A stretch of 64,000 nt of DNA from an uncultured Bacteroidales bacterium (GTDB taxonomy: Bacteria > Bacteroidota > Bacteroidia > Bacteroidales > Paludibacteraceae), in NCBI GenBank assembly GCA_949282265.1, contig CASDOZ010000003.1, forward strand, positions 62,001-126,000, given 5' to 3'. Below the pieces are notes generated by a model. The model was given only the letters and a program-made list of their open reading frames with translations, did no database searches and was not told the origin of the DNA. Of this stretch, positions 16,753-26,172 are shown piece by piece. The stretch's first letter is position 1; every line of letters starts with the position of its first letter. Made by a program: the position numbers and the translations under genes.

Positions 16753-17691
16753 ATGAAACACTGTAAATTTATTGCCCTTGCAGCTGCCGCATTTATGTTT
16801 GCTGCATGTGAAAAAACACCCGAAGGTGTAACAAACGTAACACTTGATCAATCAACCGTACAAGTTGAAGTAGGCAAAACCGTAACCTTGACGGCCACCG
16901 TAGAACCTGCCGGAGCAGCCGAAGTTACGTGGGAATCATCGAACACCGCTGTGGCTACCGTTGACGGAGGTGTTGTTACCGGCGTTGCCGAAGGTACCGC
17001 TATCATTGCAGCCAGCGCTGATGGAAAAACAGCATCCTGTATTGTAACAGTTGTTGCAGAAGGAAGCGGTGATGAAAATGAAAATGGCAATGAAACGCCC
17101 GGAGCAGACCACGCCTCATTGCAGGGAAGCGAATACTATCCATTCTTCCTTGATGGCACTACTGCCGAATTGTTAGGGGATAAAATCATCCTTGATTTCC
17201 GACCCGATGAAATGACCAAATTTTTATATATTTGGGAACAAACTTACACAGCCAAAGATGCCACTGGCATGGGATTTTATGGCAATACAGATGGTTATAC
17301 ATCCATGACGGTTACAAGCACATGGTCAGGTTGCGGCTTGAATGTACCGGAAGCAAATGCAAAAACGCTTTATGACAAAATAATTGCTAATCCAGACCAA
17401 TATTATTTCCACATGGCCATCAAATCAACAGACAATTATTCTCACTGCTTCTATCTGTTCGGCGCAGAAAACACATCAAAATTTGTCCTTGGCTCAAAAT
17501 CAGTATACGATGGTCCTGTTAAACAAGATTTTACACGTGATGGTTCTTGGCAAGAAATAGAATTCCCATTGTCAGACCTTAACCTTTCTGGCTATACTGG
17601 CGATACAGCCATCAACATCTTTGTTGCTCTCACGGAAGGTGTCCCGGGTGCCATTCTCAATATAGATGCCGTGTTCATTTATAAAAAATAA
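16753..17691 (+). CDS. Surface glycan-binding lipoprotein with Big2 domain (PUL 1 SGBP)
   Basis: This 312-residue lipoprotein (C19 in FMFAACEKTPEG) carries an Ig-like Big2 domain at about residues 25-100 (VTWESSNTAVATVDGGVVTG), an acidic linker (GSGDENENGNETPGAD), and a C-terminal module of about 190 residues. The last part (DGSWQEIEFPLSDLNLSGY, then LNIDAVFIYKK) resembles jelly-roll carbohydrate-binding modules. No catalytic residues are evident. Position three after susC and susD is where PULs usually encode the SusE-type surface glycan-binding protein. The Big2 domain would act as a stalk. A hairpin follows the gene at 17710-17733. Confidence 0.8.
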   Translation: MKHCKFIALAAAAFMFAACEKTPEGVTNVTLDQSTVQVEVGKTVTLTATVEPAGAAEVTWESSNTAVATVDGGVVTGVAEGTAIIAASADGKTASCIVTVVAEGSGDENENGNETPGADHASLQGSEYYPFFLDGTTAELLGDKIILDFRPDEMTKFLYIWEQTYTAKDATGMGFYGNTDGYTSMTVTSTWSGCGLNVPEANAKTLYDKIIANPDQYYFHMAIKSTDNYSHCFYLFGAENTSKFVLGSKSVYDGPVKQDFTRDGSWQEIEFPLSDLNLSGYTGDTAINIFVALTEGVPGAILNIDAVFIYKK

Positions 17692-17709
17692 AATACCGGC
17701 ACTTTTACT

Positions 17710-17733
17710 CGGTGGAGCTTGGATGTTCCACCG
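17710..17733 (+). terminator. Intercistronic stem-loop between SGBP and GH16 genes
   Basis: CGGTGGA (17710-17716) pairs with TCCACCG (17727-17733) around a 10-nt loop. No T-run follows, so it is probably an RNA-processing or stability element that keeps the susCD-SGBP message more abundant, not a full terminator. Confidence 0.45.
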
Positions 17734-17773
17734 GGCTCTAATCAATCTAATTTCAAAAAGGGAACACAACCAT

Positions 17774-19057
17774 ATGAAAACACCATTATTGGCTCTATGC
17801 TGCTTTATGCTTCTATTTTTTTCATGTAAAGAAGAAGCCATAACAATCACGTTAAGTCCGACAACGCTGGAAATGACAGTCGGAGAAATAAAAAACCTCA
17901 CCATTACTGGTATTACGTCAGGAGATATAAACTGGACATCTTCGGATGAAAGCATAGCAACTGTTTTCTACGGAACTGTTACTGCACTCACACCCGGAAT
18001 AGTTACTATCACTGCTACATATAAAGAGGCAAGCGCCCAATGCATCATCATCGTGACGAGCAGTAGTTCAGAAGGGAACTTGCTAATAACTCCAACAATC
18101 CTGTCACTTGAAAAAGGTGACACATACCAACTGCAATGCAAAAACACGTACAATCTGCCACTAACATGGATTTCCAGCAACGATTCCGTTGTAAGCGTTG
18201 ATGAACACGGACTGGTCACCGCTTTGTCAGCCGGTTATTCAATCATAACTGCCTCAAACGGTTCGGAAAGTACCAGTGCTACAGTGGCTGTTTCACACAC
18301 ATGGGGCGAATACGAACTGGTATGGAGCGAAGAATTCAATGACGAAAGTCTGGATACAGACGTGTGGAACTATGAGATTGGAGGAGGCGGATTTGGAAAC
18401 AACGAACAGCAATACTATACAGACCGTTCTGAAAATATCAGATGCGAAAACGGTTGCCTAATCATAGAAGCCAGAAAAGAAACCTACGAAAACCGCGAAT
18501 ATACATCTGCACGCATAAACACCAAAGGGAAAAAAGAATTTGCATACGGCAAAATCGAAGCACGCATTTCATTGCCTTCTGGGCAAGGGACATGGCCGGC
18601 TTTCTGGATGCTTGGACAAAACTATTCTACCACCGGTTGGCCCAAATGTGGAGAATTAGACATAATGGAACATATAGGTTCACAACCGACCATGGTTTCA
18701 TTCGCCGTGCATACAAAAGAGAAAAACGGAACAAAAGGCAACAACTGGAGTTCACGCACCTATATAGATGACATAGAAGACGAATTTCATATATATGGCA
18801 TAGAATGGATCAAAGAAGATTATTATGGCCGCGACAAAATCATTTTTACCGTGGATAATACGGAATATGCTTCCACGGTAGAATCCGTACCTATGGATGA
18901 CGCTAACACATGGCCATTCAATCAAGGCTTTTTCATCATATTGAACCTTGCCATAGGTGGAAATATGGGCGGAACCATTGATGACAGTATTTTCCAGAAC
19001 GAAATATTAATGAAAGTAGACTGGATTCGCGTCTATCAGCGTCATGAAATTGAATAA
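17774..19057 (+). CDS. GH16 endo-beta-1,3-glucanase lipoprotein with two Big2 domains
   Basis: The 427-residue product starts at ATG 17774. The longer frame to 17666 overlaps the previous gene and would bury the lipoprotein signal (C18, then KEE, a surface-export signal). Two Big2 Ig-like domains (about 22-92 and 100-175; INWTSSDESIATVFYGTVTA, LTWISSNDSVVSVDEHGLVT) precede a GH16 jelly roll at about 180-427. The catalytic motif is E294-L-D-I-M-E299 (GELDIMEH), the laminarinase form with nucleophile and acid/base glutamates. VWSEEFND and WPAFWMLG are also typical. It would cut beta-1,3-glucan at the cell surface. The next gene starts 3 bp after its stop. Confidence 0.93.
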   Translation: MKTPLLALCCFMLLFFSCKEEAITITLSPTTLEMTVGEIKNLTITGITSGDINWTSSDESIATVFYGTVTALTPGIVTITATYKEASAQCIIIVTSSSSEGNLLITPTILSLEKGDTYQLQCKNTYNLPLTWISSNDSVVSVDEHGLVTALSAGYSIITASNGSESTSATVAVSHTWGEYELVWSEEFNDESLDTDVWNYEIGGGGFGNNEQQYYTDRSENIRCENGCLIIEARKETYENREYTSARINTKGKKEFAYGKIEARISLPSGQGTWPAFWMLGQNYSTTGWPKCGELDIMEHIGSQPTMVSFAVHTKEKNGTKGNNWSSRTYIDDIEDEFHIYGIEWIKEDYYGRDKIIFTVDNTEYASTVESVPMDDANTWPFNQGFFIILNLAIGGNMGGTIDDSIFQNEILMKVDWIRVYQRHEIE

Positions 19058-19060
19058 ATC

Positions 19061-20587
19061 ATGCCAAATCTGAATAGATTCATATTAATATTCTTTATCA
19101 TCGGCCTGTTTGCAACAGCATGTTCCGAACAAGGCCTGAAAAATATTGCACTCAACCGAATTGTATTGGAACTACAAGAGGGCGAAACTTTCTTGCTGAC
19201 CATACAAAGCGATCCAGTCGATGCAGATGCATACATACAATGGACATCTTCCGACACGACAATAGCTTCTGTATCGGGGATTGGGCTTGTACGCGCACTG
19301 AAAGACGGGAGTACAACCATCATGGCCACTTCCGAAAACAACACTCAGGCCACTTGCATCGTCGTAGTCACGCCGCCCGATTTGCCGGATGCGCTGGCCA
19401 TTTTACCGAAAAGTGCCAAACGGGGCGTTTCCTACAATTTCACCATTGATTCAGATGTTGATTTGCTCACACCTTACATTTCCTGGTCATACAATTGGGG
19501 GCCGGATGTAACGGAAAATATCGGTAAATTGTTCCAATTGTACGATCTCGATTTTTGCCCGATGGCCTGGAACGGAGCGTATGATGCCAACCGGATACGT
19601 GCCTATAAAGCGGCCGATCCCGACTGTGAATACTTGTTGGCCTTCAACGAACCGAATCTGACCGACCAATGCAACTATACACCGACACAAGCGGCCGAAC
19701 ACTGGGACGATCTGAAAGCCTTGGCAGACGAATTAAATATGAAAATCGTTTCTCCTGCCATGAACTACGGCACGTTGGATGGTTACGGCGACCCCATCGT
19801 ATGGCTTGATGAATTTTTCACACTTGTTCCACCGGATGATGTCGCTGCAATTGCCATTCATTGCTACATGGGTACGGCCGGCGCGCTGAAATCATACGTG
19901 GAACGTTTTTATAAATACGACAAACCGATTTGGCTGACCGAATTTTGCGCTTGGGAAAACCACATTTCCAGCGCACAGGCACAAATGAATTTCATGAGCG
20001 AGGCCATTACCTATCTGGAAGCCGACTCGATGGTGGAACGTTACGCATGGTTTATTCCACGAGCTGATGGGCCTGTGGACAGCTATCCTTACATGCAATT
20101 GCTCACCAAAACAAAACCTTTCGCGCTAAGCGAACTTGGGGAAGTGTTTGCCGGATTGCCATCGTTGGACAAAAATACATGGCAAAATGCAGATAACTAT
20201 ATTCTGCCAAACACATACACGGCAATATGCAGCCAAGAAAGCATCGGAAAAAATGGCTGGATTGCCGGGCCACATATCCGTCCTACGACTGATGCAACCG
20301 GACAATTGCAATTAGCCGATTTTATAGCCGGACAATGGGTGGAATACCAAATCGAAGCACAAAAAGATATTTCGCATCTGCGCATCCGCTATGCGGCTTA
20401 CAGCAATACAAGCCTGAAAATAGAAGCCGACGGTGCAGAAATCGCACTTGTAGAAGCAGAAAAAACAGGCGATGCCTCTGCCTGGAATACACTGGAAATT
20501 CCCGTTGACATAACAGCAGGGAAACACACCCTGCGCATAACAGTGCAAAAAGGCAACATAAATATCAATTGGTACAAATTTGAATAA
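19061..20587 (+). CDS. GH128-like beta-1,3-glucanase lipoprotein with Big2 and C-terminal CBM6-like domain
   Basis: This 508-residue lipoprotein (C21 in FATACSEQ) has a Big2 domain at about 27-105 (IQWTSSDTTIASVSGIGLVR), a TIM-barrel domain at about 115-370, and a C-terminal jelly-roll region at about 380-508 (GQWVEYQIEAQKDISHLRIR) that looks like CBM6. The barrel matches the glycosyl hydrolase catalytic-core family GH128: SWSYNWGP, the general acid in FNEPN (E197), and the nucleophile in WLTEFCAWE (E294). Known GH128 enzymes are endo- or exo-beta-1,3-glucanases. It is tightly coupled to the GH16 gene before it. Clan GH-A relatives are an alternative, but the motifs fit GH128 best. Confidence 0.82.
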   Translation: MPNLNRFILIFFIIGLFATACSEQGLKNIALNRIVLELQEGETFLLTIQSDPVDADAYIQWTSSDTTIASVSGIGLVRALKDGSTTIMATSENNTQATCIVVVTPPDLPDALAILPKSAKRGVSYNFTIDSDVDLLTPYISWSYNWGPDVTENIGKLFQLYDLDFCPMAWNGAYDANRIRAYKAADPDCEYLLAFNEPNLTDQCNYTPTQAAEHWDDLKALADELNMKIVSPAMNYGTLDGYGDPIVWLDEFFTLVPPDDVAAIAIHCYMGTAGALKSYVERFYKYDKPIWLTEFCAWENHISSAQAQMNFMSEAITYLEADSMVERYAWFIPRADGPVDSYPYMQLLTKTKPFALSELGEVFAGLPSLDKNTWQNADNYILPNTYTAICSQESIGKNGWIAGPHIRPTTDATGQLQLADFIAGQWVEYQIEAQKDISHLRIRYAAYSNTSLKIEADGAEIALVEAEKTGDASAWNTLEIPVDITAGKHTLRITVQKGNININWYKFE

Positions 20588-20604
20588 TCCAAAACAATAA
20601 CTTT

Positions 20605-22260
20605 ATGAAGAAATTACTTTTTTTATTGGGCATAACGGTTTTGCCGGCATTTTTGAACGCACAACTGTTGGTGGACGATTTTGAGGCGAATGCCCATACG
20701 TGGAACAACGTAAGCTGTTTCACAGAAATACGCACAAACGAATACAAAACAGGACTGAACACCTCCGACAAAGTGCTCTACACCATGCGGGCAGTGGGCT
20801 GCGACAACTGGTCGGGTGCGATTTACACACCGGAAAATGCCATTACCGGCTACAACTACCTGCATGTGATGATGTATCGCAATAACGAGAATTTGCCGAA
20901 CCTGAAAGTGGCAGACACACATCCGACGGGCGGCTCGCTTGACCTGACACCCATGACCGCCATCAAAGCAGGAGAATGGCAAGACGTCGTGTTTGACATT
21001 TCCGCATTCAAGGACAGCGGCATCAGTTTCATCATGTTCATGGTGGACAGGACGGAAAGCCTGAACGAAGATGCCTGGATGCTATGCGACGATATTCTGC
21101 TGGACAACGATCCCAATCCACGGACAGAAAATTCCGGCAGCGAAGAACCCGGAAGCAGTGGAGATGAAACCGGTACCGGTGAGACCAATGGATACCGCCT
21201 GGTGTGGGCAGACTATTTCAACGGGAATAGCCTGAACACGGACAACTGGAACATTGAAGTGAACGGCGACGGCGGTGGAAACGGCGAATTGCAATATTAC
21301 CGCGCCGAAAATGTATCGGTGGGCAAAGAACCCGTTTCGGGCAAAGGTTGCCTGATACTGACCGCGAAAAAAGAAAACTATAACGGCAAAACCGCCACTT
21401 CCGGCCGCATAACGACCCAGAACAAAGTTTACTTCACCCACGGCAAAATAGAAGCCAGCATCAAATTCCCGCATACGGCCAACGGATTGTGGCCCGCATT
21501 CTGGCTGATGGGCAATGACATTGCGCAAGTGAGCTGGCCGCGCTGCGGCGAAATCGATATCGTGGAAATGGGACATGTGAGCGGCATAAACAACGGCACG
21601 CAGGACCGCTACTTCAACGGGGCATGCCATTGGGGATTCTATGATTCCAACAACACTTACCCTAATTATGCCCAGCACAAGACCAACGCATACGGCATGC
21701 AGGATGATTTTCATTTGTTCACGCTCTACTGGGATGAAAATGAACTGAAAATGTATCTTGACCAAGACAAATATCCGGAAGCGGAACCTTATTTCCAGAT
21801 GGCCATTAGCGACCGGAACGGGGATTGGGCAACAGGAAACTATTTCCATAAGCCGTTTTTCGTACTGTTCAACCTGGCAGTCGGCGGCTCGTTCCCGCAG
21901 ATATGGGACATCAACGCCGTAACAGCACTTGCCAGCGGAGAAGCCTGCATGTATGTCGATTTCGTCAAAGTTTACCAGCAAGGCGACGCAGACGACACAT
22001 TCACCGGCCCGGCAAACACCGCCATTTCCGCGACCAATACCGACTTGACTTCCATTACCTGCTACCCCAACCCGAGCACCGATTTTTTTGCTTTCGGCCG
22101 CACGGTGGAACATATTGAAGTAATCAATCTGGCCGGTGCGGTCATCTACCAGGCAGAAAACGTCAGTAGCATTGATGCCAGCAGTTGGCCAAAAGGGACA
22201 TACATTGCAAAAATACGCCATAACGGCAACACGATAAGCCGGAAAATGCTGAAAAACTAA
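20605..22260 (+). CDS. T9SS-secreted GH16 beta-glucanase with N-terminal CBM
   Basis: The 551-residue product has a type I signal peptide (MKKLLFLLGITVLPAFLNAQ), an N-terminal jelly-roll binding module at about 20-170 (LLVDDFEANAHTWNNV ... DAWMLCDDILLDN), a Ser/Gly/Glu linker, and a GH16 catalytic domain at about 195-470. The active site is E316-I-D-I-V-E321 (GEIDIVEM). The last 75 residues are a type A T9SS sorting domain (ITCYPNPSTDFFAF, then PKGTYIAKIRHNG and a basic end). It is thus likely exported or surface-attached through T9SS, unlike the first GH16, which is a lipoprotein. It lies 17 bp after GH128 and 29 bp before GH3. Confidence 0.93.
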   Translation: MKKLLFLLGITVLPAFLNAQLLVDDFEANAHTWNNVSCFTEIRTNEYKTGLNTSDKVLYTMRAVGCDNWSGAIYTPENAITGYNYLHVMMYRNNENLPNLKVADTHPTGGSLDLTPMTAIKAGEWQDVVFDISAFKDSGISFIMFMVDRTESLNEDAWMLCDDILLDNDPNPRTENSGSEEPGSSGDETGTGETNGYRLVWADYFNGNSLNTDNWNIEVNGDGGGNGELQYYRAENVSVGKEPVSGKGCLILTAKKENYNGKTATSGRITTQNKVYFTHGKIEASIKFPHTANGLWPAFWLMGNDIAQVSWPRCGEIDIVEMGHVSGINNGTQDRYFNGACHWGFYDSNNTYPNYAQHKTNAYGMQDDFHLFTLYWDENELKMYLDQDKYPEAEPYFQMAISDRNGDWATGNYFHKPFFVLFNLAVGGSFPQIWDINAVTALASGEACMYVDFVKVYQQGDADDTFTGPANTAISATNTDLTSITCYPNPSTDFFAFGRTVEHIEVINLAGAVIYQAENVSSIDASSWPKGTYIAKIRHNGNTISRKMLKN

Positions 22261-22289
22261 GCAAACTCAATTCATAAATTTGTACAAAT

Positions 22290-24503
22290 ATGAAAAACAA
22301 ACTGTTATGGCTCGCCACTATTGCGTTATTGGCAGCCTGCACACCAGCAAAAGATGCCACCGAACAACAAATCAATAATTTGTTGTCGCGCATGACCTTG
22401 GAAGAAAAAATCGGGCAAATGAACCAGCTCAACGGCATGGGATTGTCCGATGAGCTGACAGGCCAGATCCGTGCCGGACAAGTCGGCTCCATCTTGAACG
22501 AAGTCGATGTGGACGTTGTCAACGAATTGCAGCGCATTGCTGTCGAAGAATCCCGTTTGGGTATTCCGCTGATTATTGCCCGCGATGTCATTCACGGCTT
22601 CAAAACCATTTTTCCCATTCCGTTGGGACAGGCAGCAACCTGGAATCCGGCTGTTGTCGAGGCTGGCGCGCGCGTAGCAGCCGAAGAATCGACGGCAAGC
22701 GGTATCCGCTGGACTTTTTCGCCCATGATTGACGTGAGCCGCGACCCGCGTTGGGGACGCATAGCCGAATCATACGGCGAAGACACCTATTTATCTGCTG
22801 TTATGGGTGCCGCCACCGTCAGAGGCTACCAGACGGACAACCTGGCCAATCCGACTGCCATGGCAGCCTGCGCAAAACACTTTTGCGGATACGGAGTCAG
22901 CGAAAGTGGAAAAGATTATAACACGACTTGGATTCCAGAAGTGCAGTTGCGCGATGTTTACCTGCCACCTTTCAAAGCCTCCGTCGATGCTGGTTGCGCC
23001 ACGTTTATGTGCTCGTTCAACGATATCAACGGCGTGCCCTCTACCGGAAACGCATGGCTGAACAAGGACGTACTCCGGCACGAATGGAACTATGACGGCG
23101 TGCTGGTTACAGACTGGGGTTCCATGGAACAAATGATACCGCACGGTTTCTGTTCCGACCTGAAACATGCCACAGAAGTAGCCGCCAACGCAGGCGTAGA
23201 TATGGACATGATGAGTTACGGTTATACGCAATACCTGAAAACCTTGGTGGAAGAAGGCAAAGTCAAGGAATCGGACATAGATAATGCCGTGCGCAACATA
23301 TTGCGGCTCAAATTCCGTTTAGGCTTATTTGAAAATCCCTACACGGCCAAAGTAGAAAACCCGTACTACCGTCCTGAATCGCTTGAGAAAGCCAAACAAG
23401 CCGCTATTGAAAGCGCAGTGCTGCTGAAAAACGACAAACAAACCTTGCCGCTCAAGAATGTCAAAACAGTTGCGCTCGTAGGCCCGCTGGCCGATGCCGG
23501 TGTGGACCAGGTTGGTACATGGTGTTTCGATGCCGAGCCTGAACATTGCGTTACGCCGGCACAGGCATTCCGCAATCTCAAGCAATTCAACGTAATCGTT
23601 GAGCCTGGACTGACATACAGCCGCGACAACAACCAACAAGGCATACAAAAAGCCGTAGCAGCCGCCAAACGCGCAGATGCCATCGTATGTTGCGTTGGCG
23701 AGGAAGCCATTTTGTCCGGCGAAGCCAAATGCCGCGCCGATATTTCGTTGCCCGGAGCACAAACGGAATTAATCAGACAGCTCAAAGCGACCGGCAAGCC
23801 GTTAGTGCTCGTTGTCATGACCGGACGCCCCATGACCATCAGAAAGGAAACGGAAATGGCCGATGCCGTGCTCTATCATTTCCACGCAGGAACCATGGCC
23901 GGCCCTGCATTGGCTGACCTGATTACCGGACAAGCCGTCCCATCCGGCAAACTGCCGGTTACCATTCCAAAAATGGTCGGGCAAGTTCCTATTTATTATG
24001 CACATAAAAATACCGGTCGCCCGGCCTCAAACATGACGATGATAGATGACATTCCGGTGGCAGCACCGCAATTCTCCATCGGTTCCACCAGCTACCATCT
24101 GGACGCCGGCAGTCAGCCGCTGTTTCCATTCGGTTACGGTTTGAGCTATACAACATTCACATACGCCAATCCGATACTTTCGGACACTGTGCTGACACGA
24201 AACGGGAAAATCACCGTAAGTTGCGAGGTAAAAAACACTGGCTCATACGACGCGTATGAAACCGTACAACTGTACACCCGCGATCTCGTCGCATCATTGT
24301 GCCAGCCGGTACGCTTGCTTAAAGGTTTCCAGAAAGTGCACATCAAAGCCGGCGAAACAGCTACCGTTTCATTCGAACTGACGGCCGATGACCTGGCTTT
24401 CTGCCACAGCGACATGCGCACTTATGCCGAACCTGGCGAATTCCAAGTGTGGATAGCCGCCGACAGCCAACAAGGAACACCGGCAACATTTACACTGAGA
24501 TAA
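22290..24503 (+). CDS. GH3 beta-glucosidase lipoprotein
   Basis: This 737-residue GH3 enzyme has an N-terminal barrel with KHFCGYG (substrate-site Lys-His) and the nucleophile aspartate D275 in VLVTDWGSM, a C-terminal alpha/beta sandwich, and a fibronectin-III-like domain (FPFGYGLSYTTFTY onward). The signal ends in a lipobox with C17 (LLAACTPAKDA). Unlike the surface enzymes here, no acidic residues follow the cysteine, so it is likely kept on the periplasmic side. There it would release glucose from beta-1,3-oligosaccharides imported by SusC. A hairpin at 24511-24536 follows. Confidence 0.93.
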   Translation: MKNKLLWLATIALLAACTPAKDATEQQINNLLSRMTLEEKIGQMNQLNGMGLSDELTGQIRAGQVGSILNEVDVDVVNELQRIAVEESRLGIPLIIARDVIHGFKTIFPIPLGQAATWNPAVVEAGARVAAEESTASGIRWTFSPMIDVSRDPRWGRIAESYGEDTYLSAVMGAATVRGYQTDNLANPTAMAACAKHFCGYGVSESGKDYNTTWIPEVQLRDVYLPPFKASVDAGCATFMCSFNDINGVPSTGNAWLNKDVLRHEWNYDGVLVTDWGSMEQMIPHGFCSDLKHATEVAANAGVDMDMMSYGYTQYLKTLVEEGKVKESDIDNAVRNILRLKFRLGLFENPYTAKVENPYYRPESLEKAKQAAIESAVLLKNDKQTLPLKNVKTVALVGPLADAGVDQVGTWCFDAEPEHCVTPAQAFRNLKQFNVIVEPGLTYSRDNNQQGIQKAVAAAKRADAIVCCVGEEAILSGEAKCRADISLPGAQTELIRQLKATGKPLVLVVMTGRPMTIRKETEMADAVLYHFHAGTMAGPALADLITGQAVPSGKLPVTIPKMVGQVPIYYAHKNTGRPASNMTMIDDIPVAAPQFSIGSTSYHLDAGSQPLFPFGYGLSYTTFTYANPILSDTVLTRNGKITVSCEVKNTGSYDAYETVQLYTRDLVASLCQPVRLLKGFQKVHIKAGETATVSFELTADDLAFCHSDMRTYAEPGEFQVWIAADSQQGTPATFTLR

Positions 24504-24510
24504 AACACAC

Positions 24511-24536
24511 TTTCCCGCAGTTACTACTGCGGGAAA
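24511..24536 (+). terminator. Stem-loop after GH3
   Basis: TTTCCCGCAG and CTGCGGGAAA form a perfect 10-bp stem with a 6-nt loop. The following bases are A-rich, not T-rich, so termination is probably partial. Confidence 0.5.
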
Positions 24537-24549
24537 GCAACTAAAATAA

Positions 24550-24567
24550 AATTGATGGCCATCAATT
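24550..24567. promoter_or_regulatory. Perfect 18-bp palindrome upstream of the secreted binding-protein gene
   Basis: AATTGATGGCCATCAATT is an uninterrupted palindrome 40 bp before the next start codon. It is a candidate operator; no -7 box is clear nearby. Confidence 0.4.
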
Positions 24568-24607
24568 ATAAAAACAAATTTATTACTAACTATTTAATTC
24601 TTTTATT

Positions 24608-26143
24608 ATGAAACGTACATTACTAAGACCGGCACTTGGCGTCTTAATGTCGTGCATGACACTAAGTGTATGGGCGCAGCCCACAACATCTGCCCCCACA
24701 CCGCCTGAATATGCCGCAAGCAAACTCATTTCGCTGTACAGCGATGCTTACACACAAAATGTAGGTTGGAATTTTGGAGAATGGGGAAGTGGGACGACTT
24801 ACGCCCAAGAACAAATTGATGGTGATAACATAGCCAAATTTACCACTACGAATTTGGGTTATTTCGGTTGGGAATTTACATCCGATGTCAATGCCGCCAC
24901 CATGACAAATTTGCATTTGGACGTTTGGATGGCAGAAGAAACCACTTTCCAACTGTTCCCGATCTGCCGGACACAACCAAATGGCGAAAAGTTTTTAGAG
25001 ATAACTGCACAAGCAGGAGTATGGACAAATGTCGATTTGAATCTGGAAGACTACCAGAGCCAAGGTCTGGATCTTTCTGGAATATTCCAGTTCAAGTTTA
25101 ACAATTTGGGAAACAAGGTGATATATATCGACAACGTATATTTCTACAACTCCTCCGCGGAGGTCGATACGGAAAAACCACAAGCTTTGACGGCCTCGCT
25201 GGTTTCCACTTCATATTTTAGCGCAGTGATAGCTTGTTCTGCCACGGATAATTCCGGCGCAGTCAATTTTGAAATAAAAGATGAAACAAACGGTGTTACT
25301 CAAACAGGCGGTGCCGTCTCAGGAGCAACTGCCAATATCACTGTAAACGGTCTTCAACCGGGAATTACTTATAATTTTGTCGTTTCTGCCTCTGATGCAG
25401 ACGGGAATATTTGTGAAACGACTGTTCCCGTAACCGTTACAACCTTGTCACTCCCAACATCTGCCACAACGCCAAAACATGCTGCTGAAGATGTCATTTC
25501 CATATTCAGCGACGCGTACGCTCCTGCCACTGCTTTTGCCATTGGCGGCTGGGGACAAACAACAGTTACGACAAAGGTGGAATTGGCGGAAGGAGATGAA
25601 GCCTATCTTATGGAAAAATTCAATTATTTAGGTTGGGAACTGAACAACAATGTGGCTGCATTCGATGCTTCTGAAATGGATTATCTCCATGTAGATGTAT
25701 ATACGCCCAATGCCGTGGCATTCCGTATATCTCCTATATGGGGAAGCGAATCATTATACACCTGCAACCCCTTGAACCCAAACCAATGGAATTCATACGA
25801 TATCCCGCTGTCTGCATTTACAGGAATCAATTTAGCCAACATCTACCAGATAAAAATGGAAGCAGACAATGATGACGCAACTGTTTTTGTGGACAATGTG
25901 TATTTCTGGAAAGGGGAACAAACAGCAGCCATACCGGCAACCAATAACACCCAGTCCATGCGACTGACAGTAGGAGAAAAGCGATTGGACATTTCATTGT
26001 CCGTTCAAGAAAACATTCAGGTTTTCAACATGTTAGGAATTTGCCTATACAATGAAACTACGCAAAATGCTACTATCCAGCTGCCAACAGGTGCATACAT
26101 TGTCAAGGCAGGCAACAACATCAAAAAAATAACAGTTCAATAA
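24608..26143 (+). CDS. T9SS-secreted enzyme-less glycan-binding protein: CBM-like / FN3 / CBM-like
   Basis: The 511-residue product has a signal peptide (ending SVWAQPTTS), a first module at about 38-180, an FN3-like domain at about 183-275, a second module at about 288-440 and a T9SS sorting domain at the end (PTGAYIVKAGNNIKK). The two modules are clear relatives: each starts with ISLYSDAY or ISIFSDAY followed by a tryptophan-glycine motif (GEWG, GGWG), has a YFGWEF or YLGWEL strand, and ends IDNVYFYN or VDNVYFWK. The pattern resembles jelly-roll carbohydrate-binding modules. No glycosidase motif is present. In a beta-1,3-glucan PUL it probably binds laminarin-like glucan outside the cell. 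I cannot name the module family. Confidence 0.78.
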   Translation: MKRTLLRPALGVLMSCMTLSVWAQPTTSAPTPPEYAASKLISLYSDAYTQNVGWNFGEWGSGTTYAQEQIDGDNIAKFTTTNLGYFGWEFTSDVNAATMTNLHLDVWMAEETTFQLFPICRTQPNGEKFLEITAQAGVWTNVDLNLEDYQSQGLDLSGIFQFKFNNLGNKVIYIDNVYFYNSSAEVDTEKPQALTASLVSTSYFSAVIACSATDNSGAVNFEIKDETNGVTQTGGAVSGATANITVNGLQPGITYNFVVSASDADGNICETTVPVTVTTLSLPTSATTPKHAAEDVISIFSDAYAPATAFAIGGWGQTTVTTKVELAEGDEAYLMEKFNYLGWELNNNVAAFDASEMDYLHVDVYTPNAVAFRISPIWGSESLYTCNPLNPNQWNSYDIPLSAFTGINLANIYQIKMEADNDDATVFVDNVYFWKGEQTAAIPATNNTQSMRLTVGEKRLDISLSVQENIQVFNMLGICLYNETTQNATIQLPTGAYIVKAGNNIKKITVQ

Positions 26144-26172
26144 ATCAATACCAACAGAAAAATCAAATTATT

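Noticed and set aside
21082-22221. Long minus-strand open frame of 379 codons
   Set aside because: It is fully antisense to the GH16/T9SS gene, which has an intact active site and signal peptide. The antisense product has no signal, motif or ribosome-binding site.
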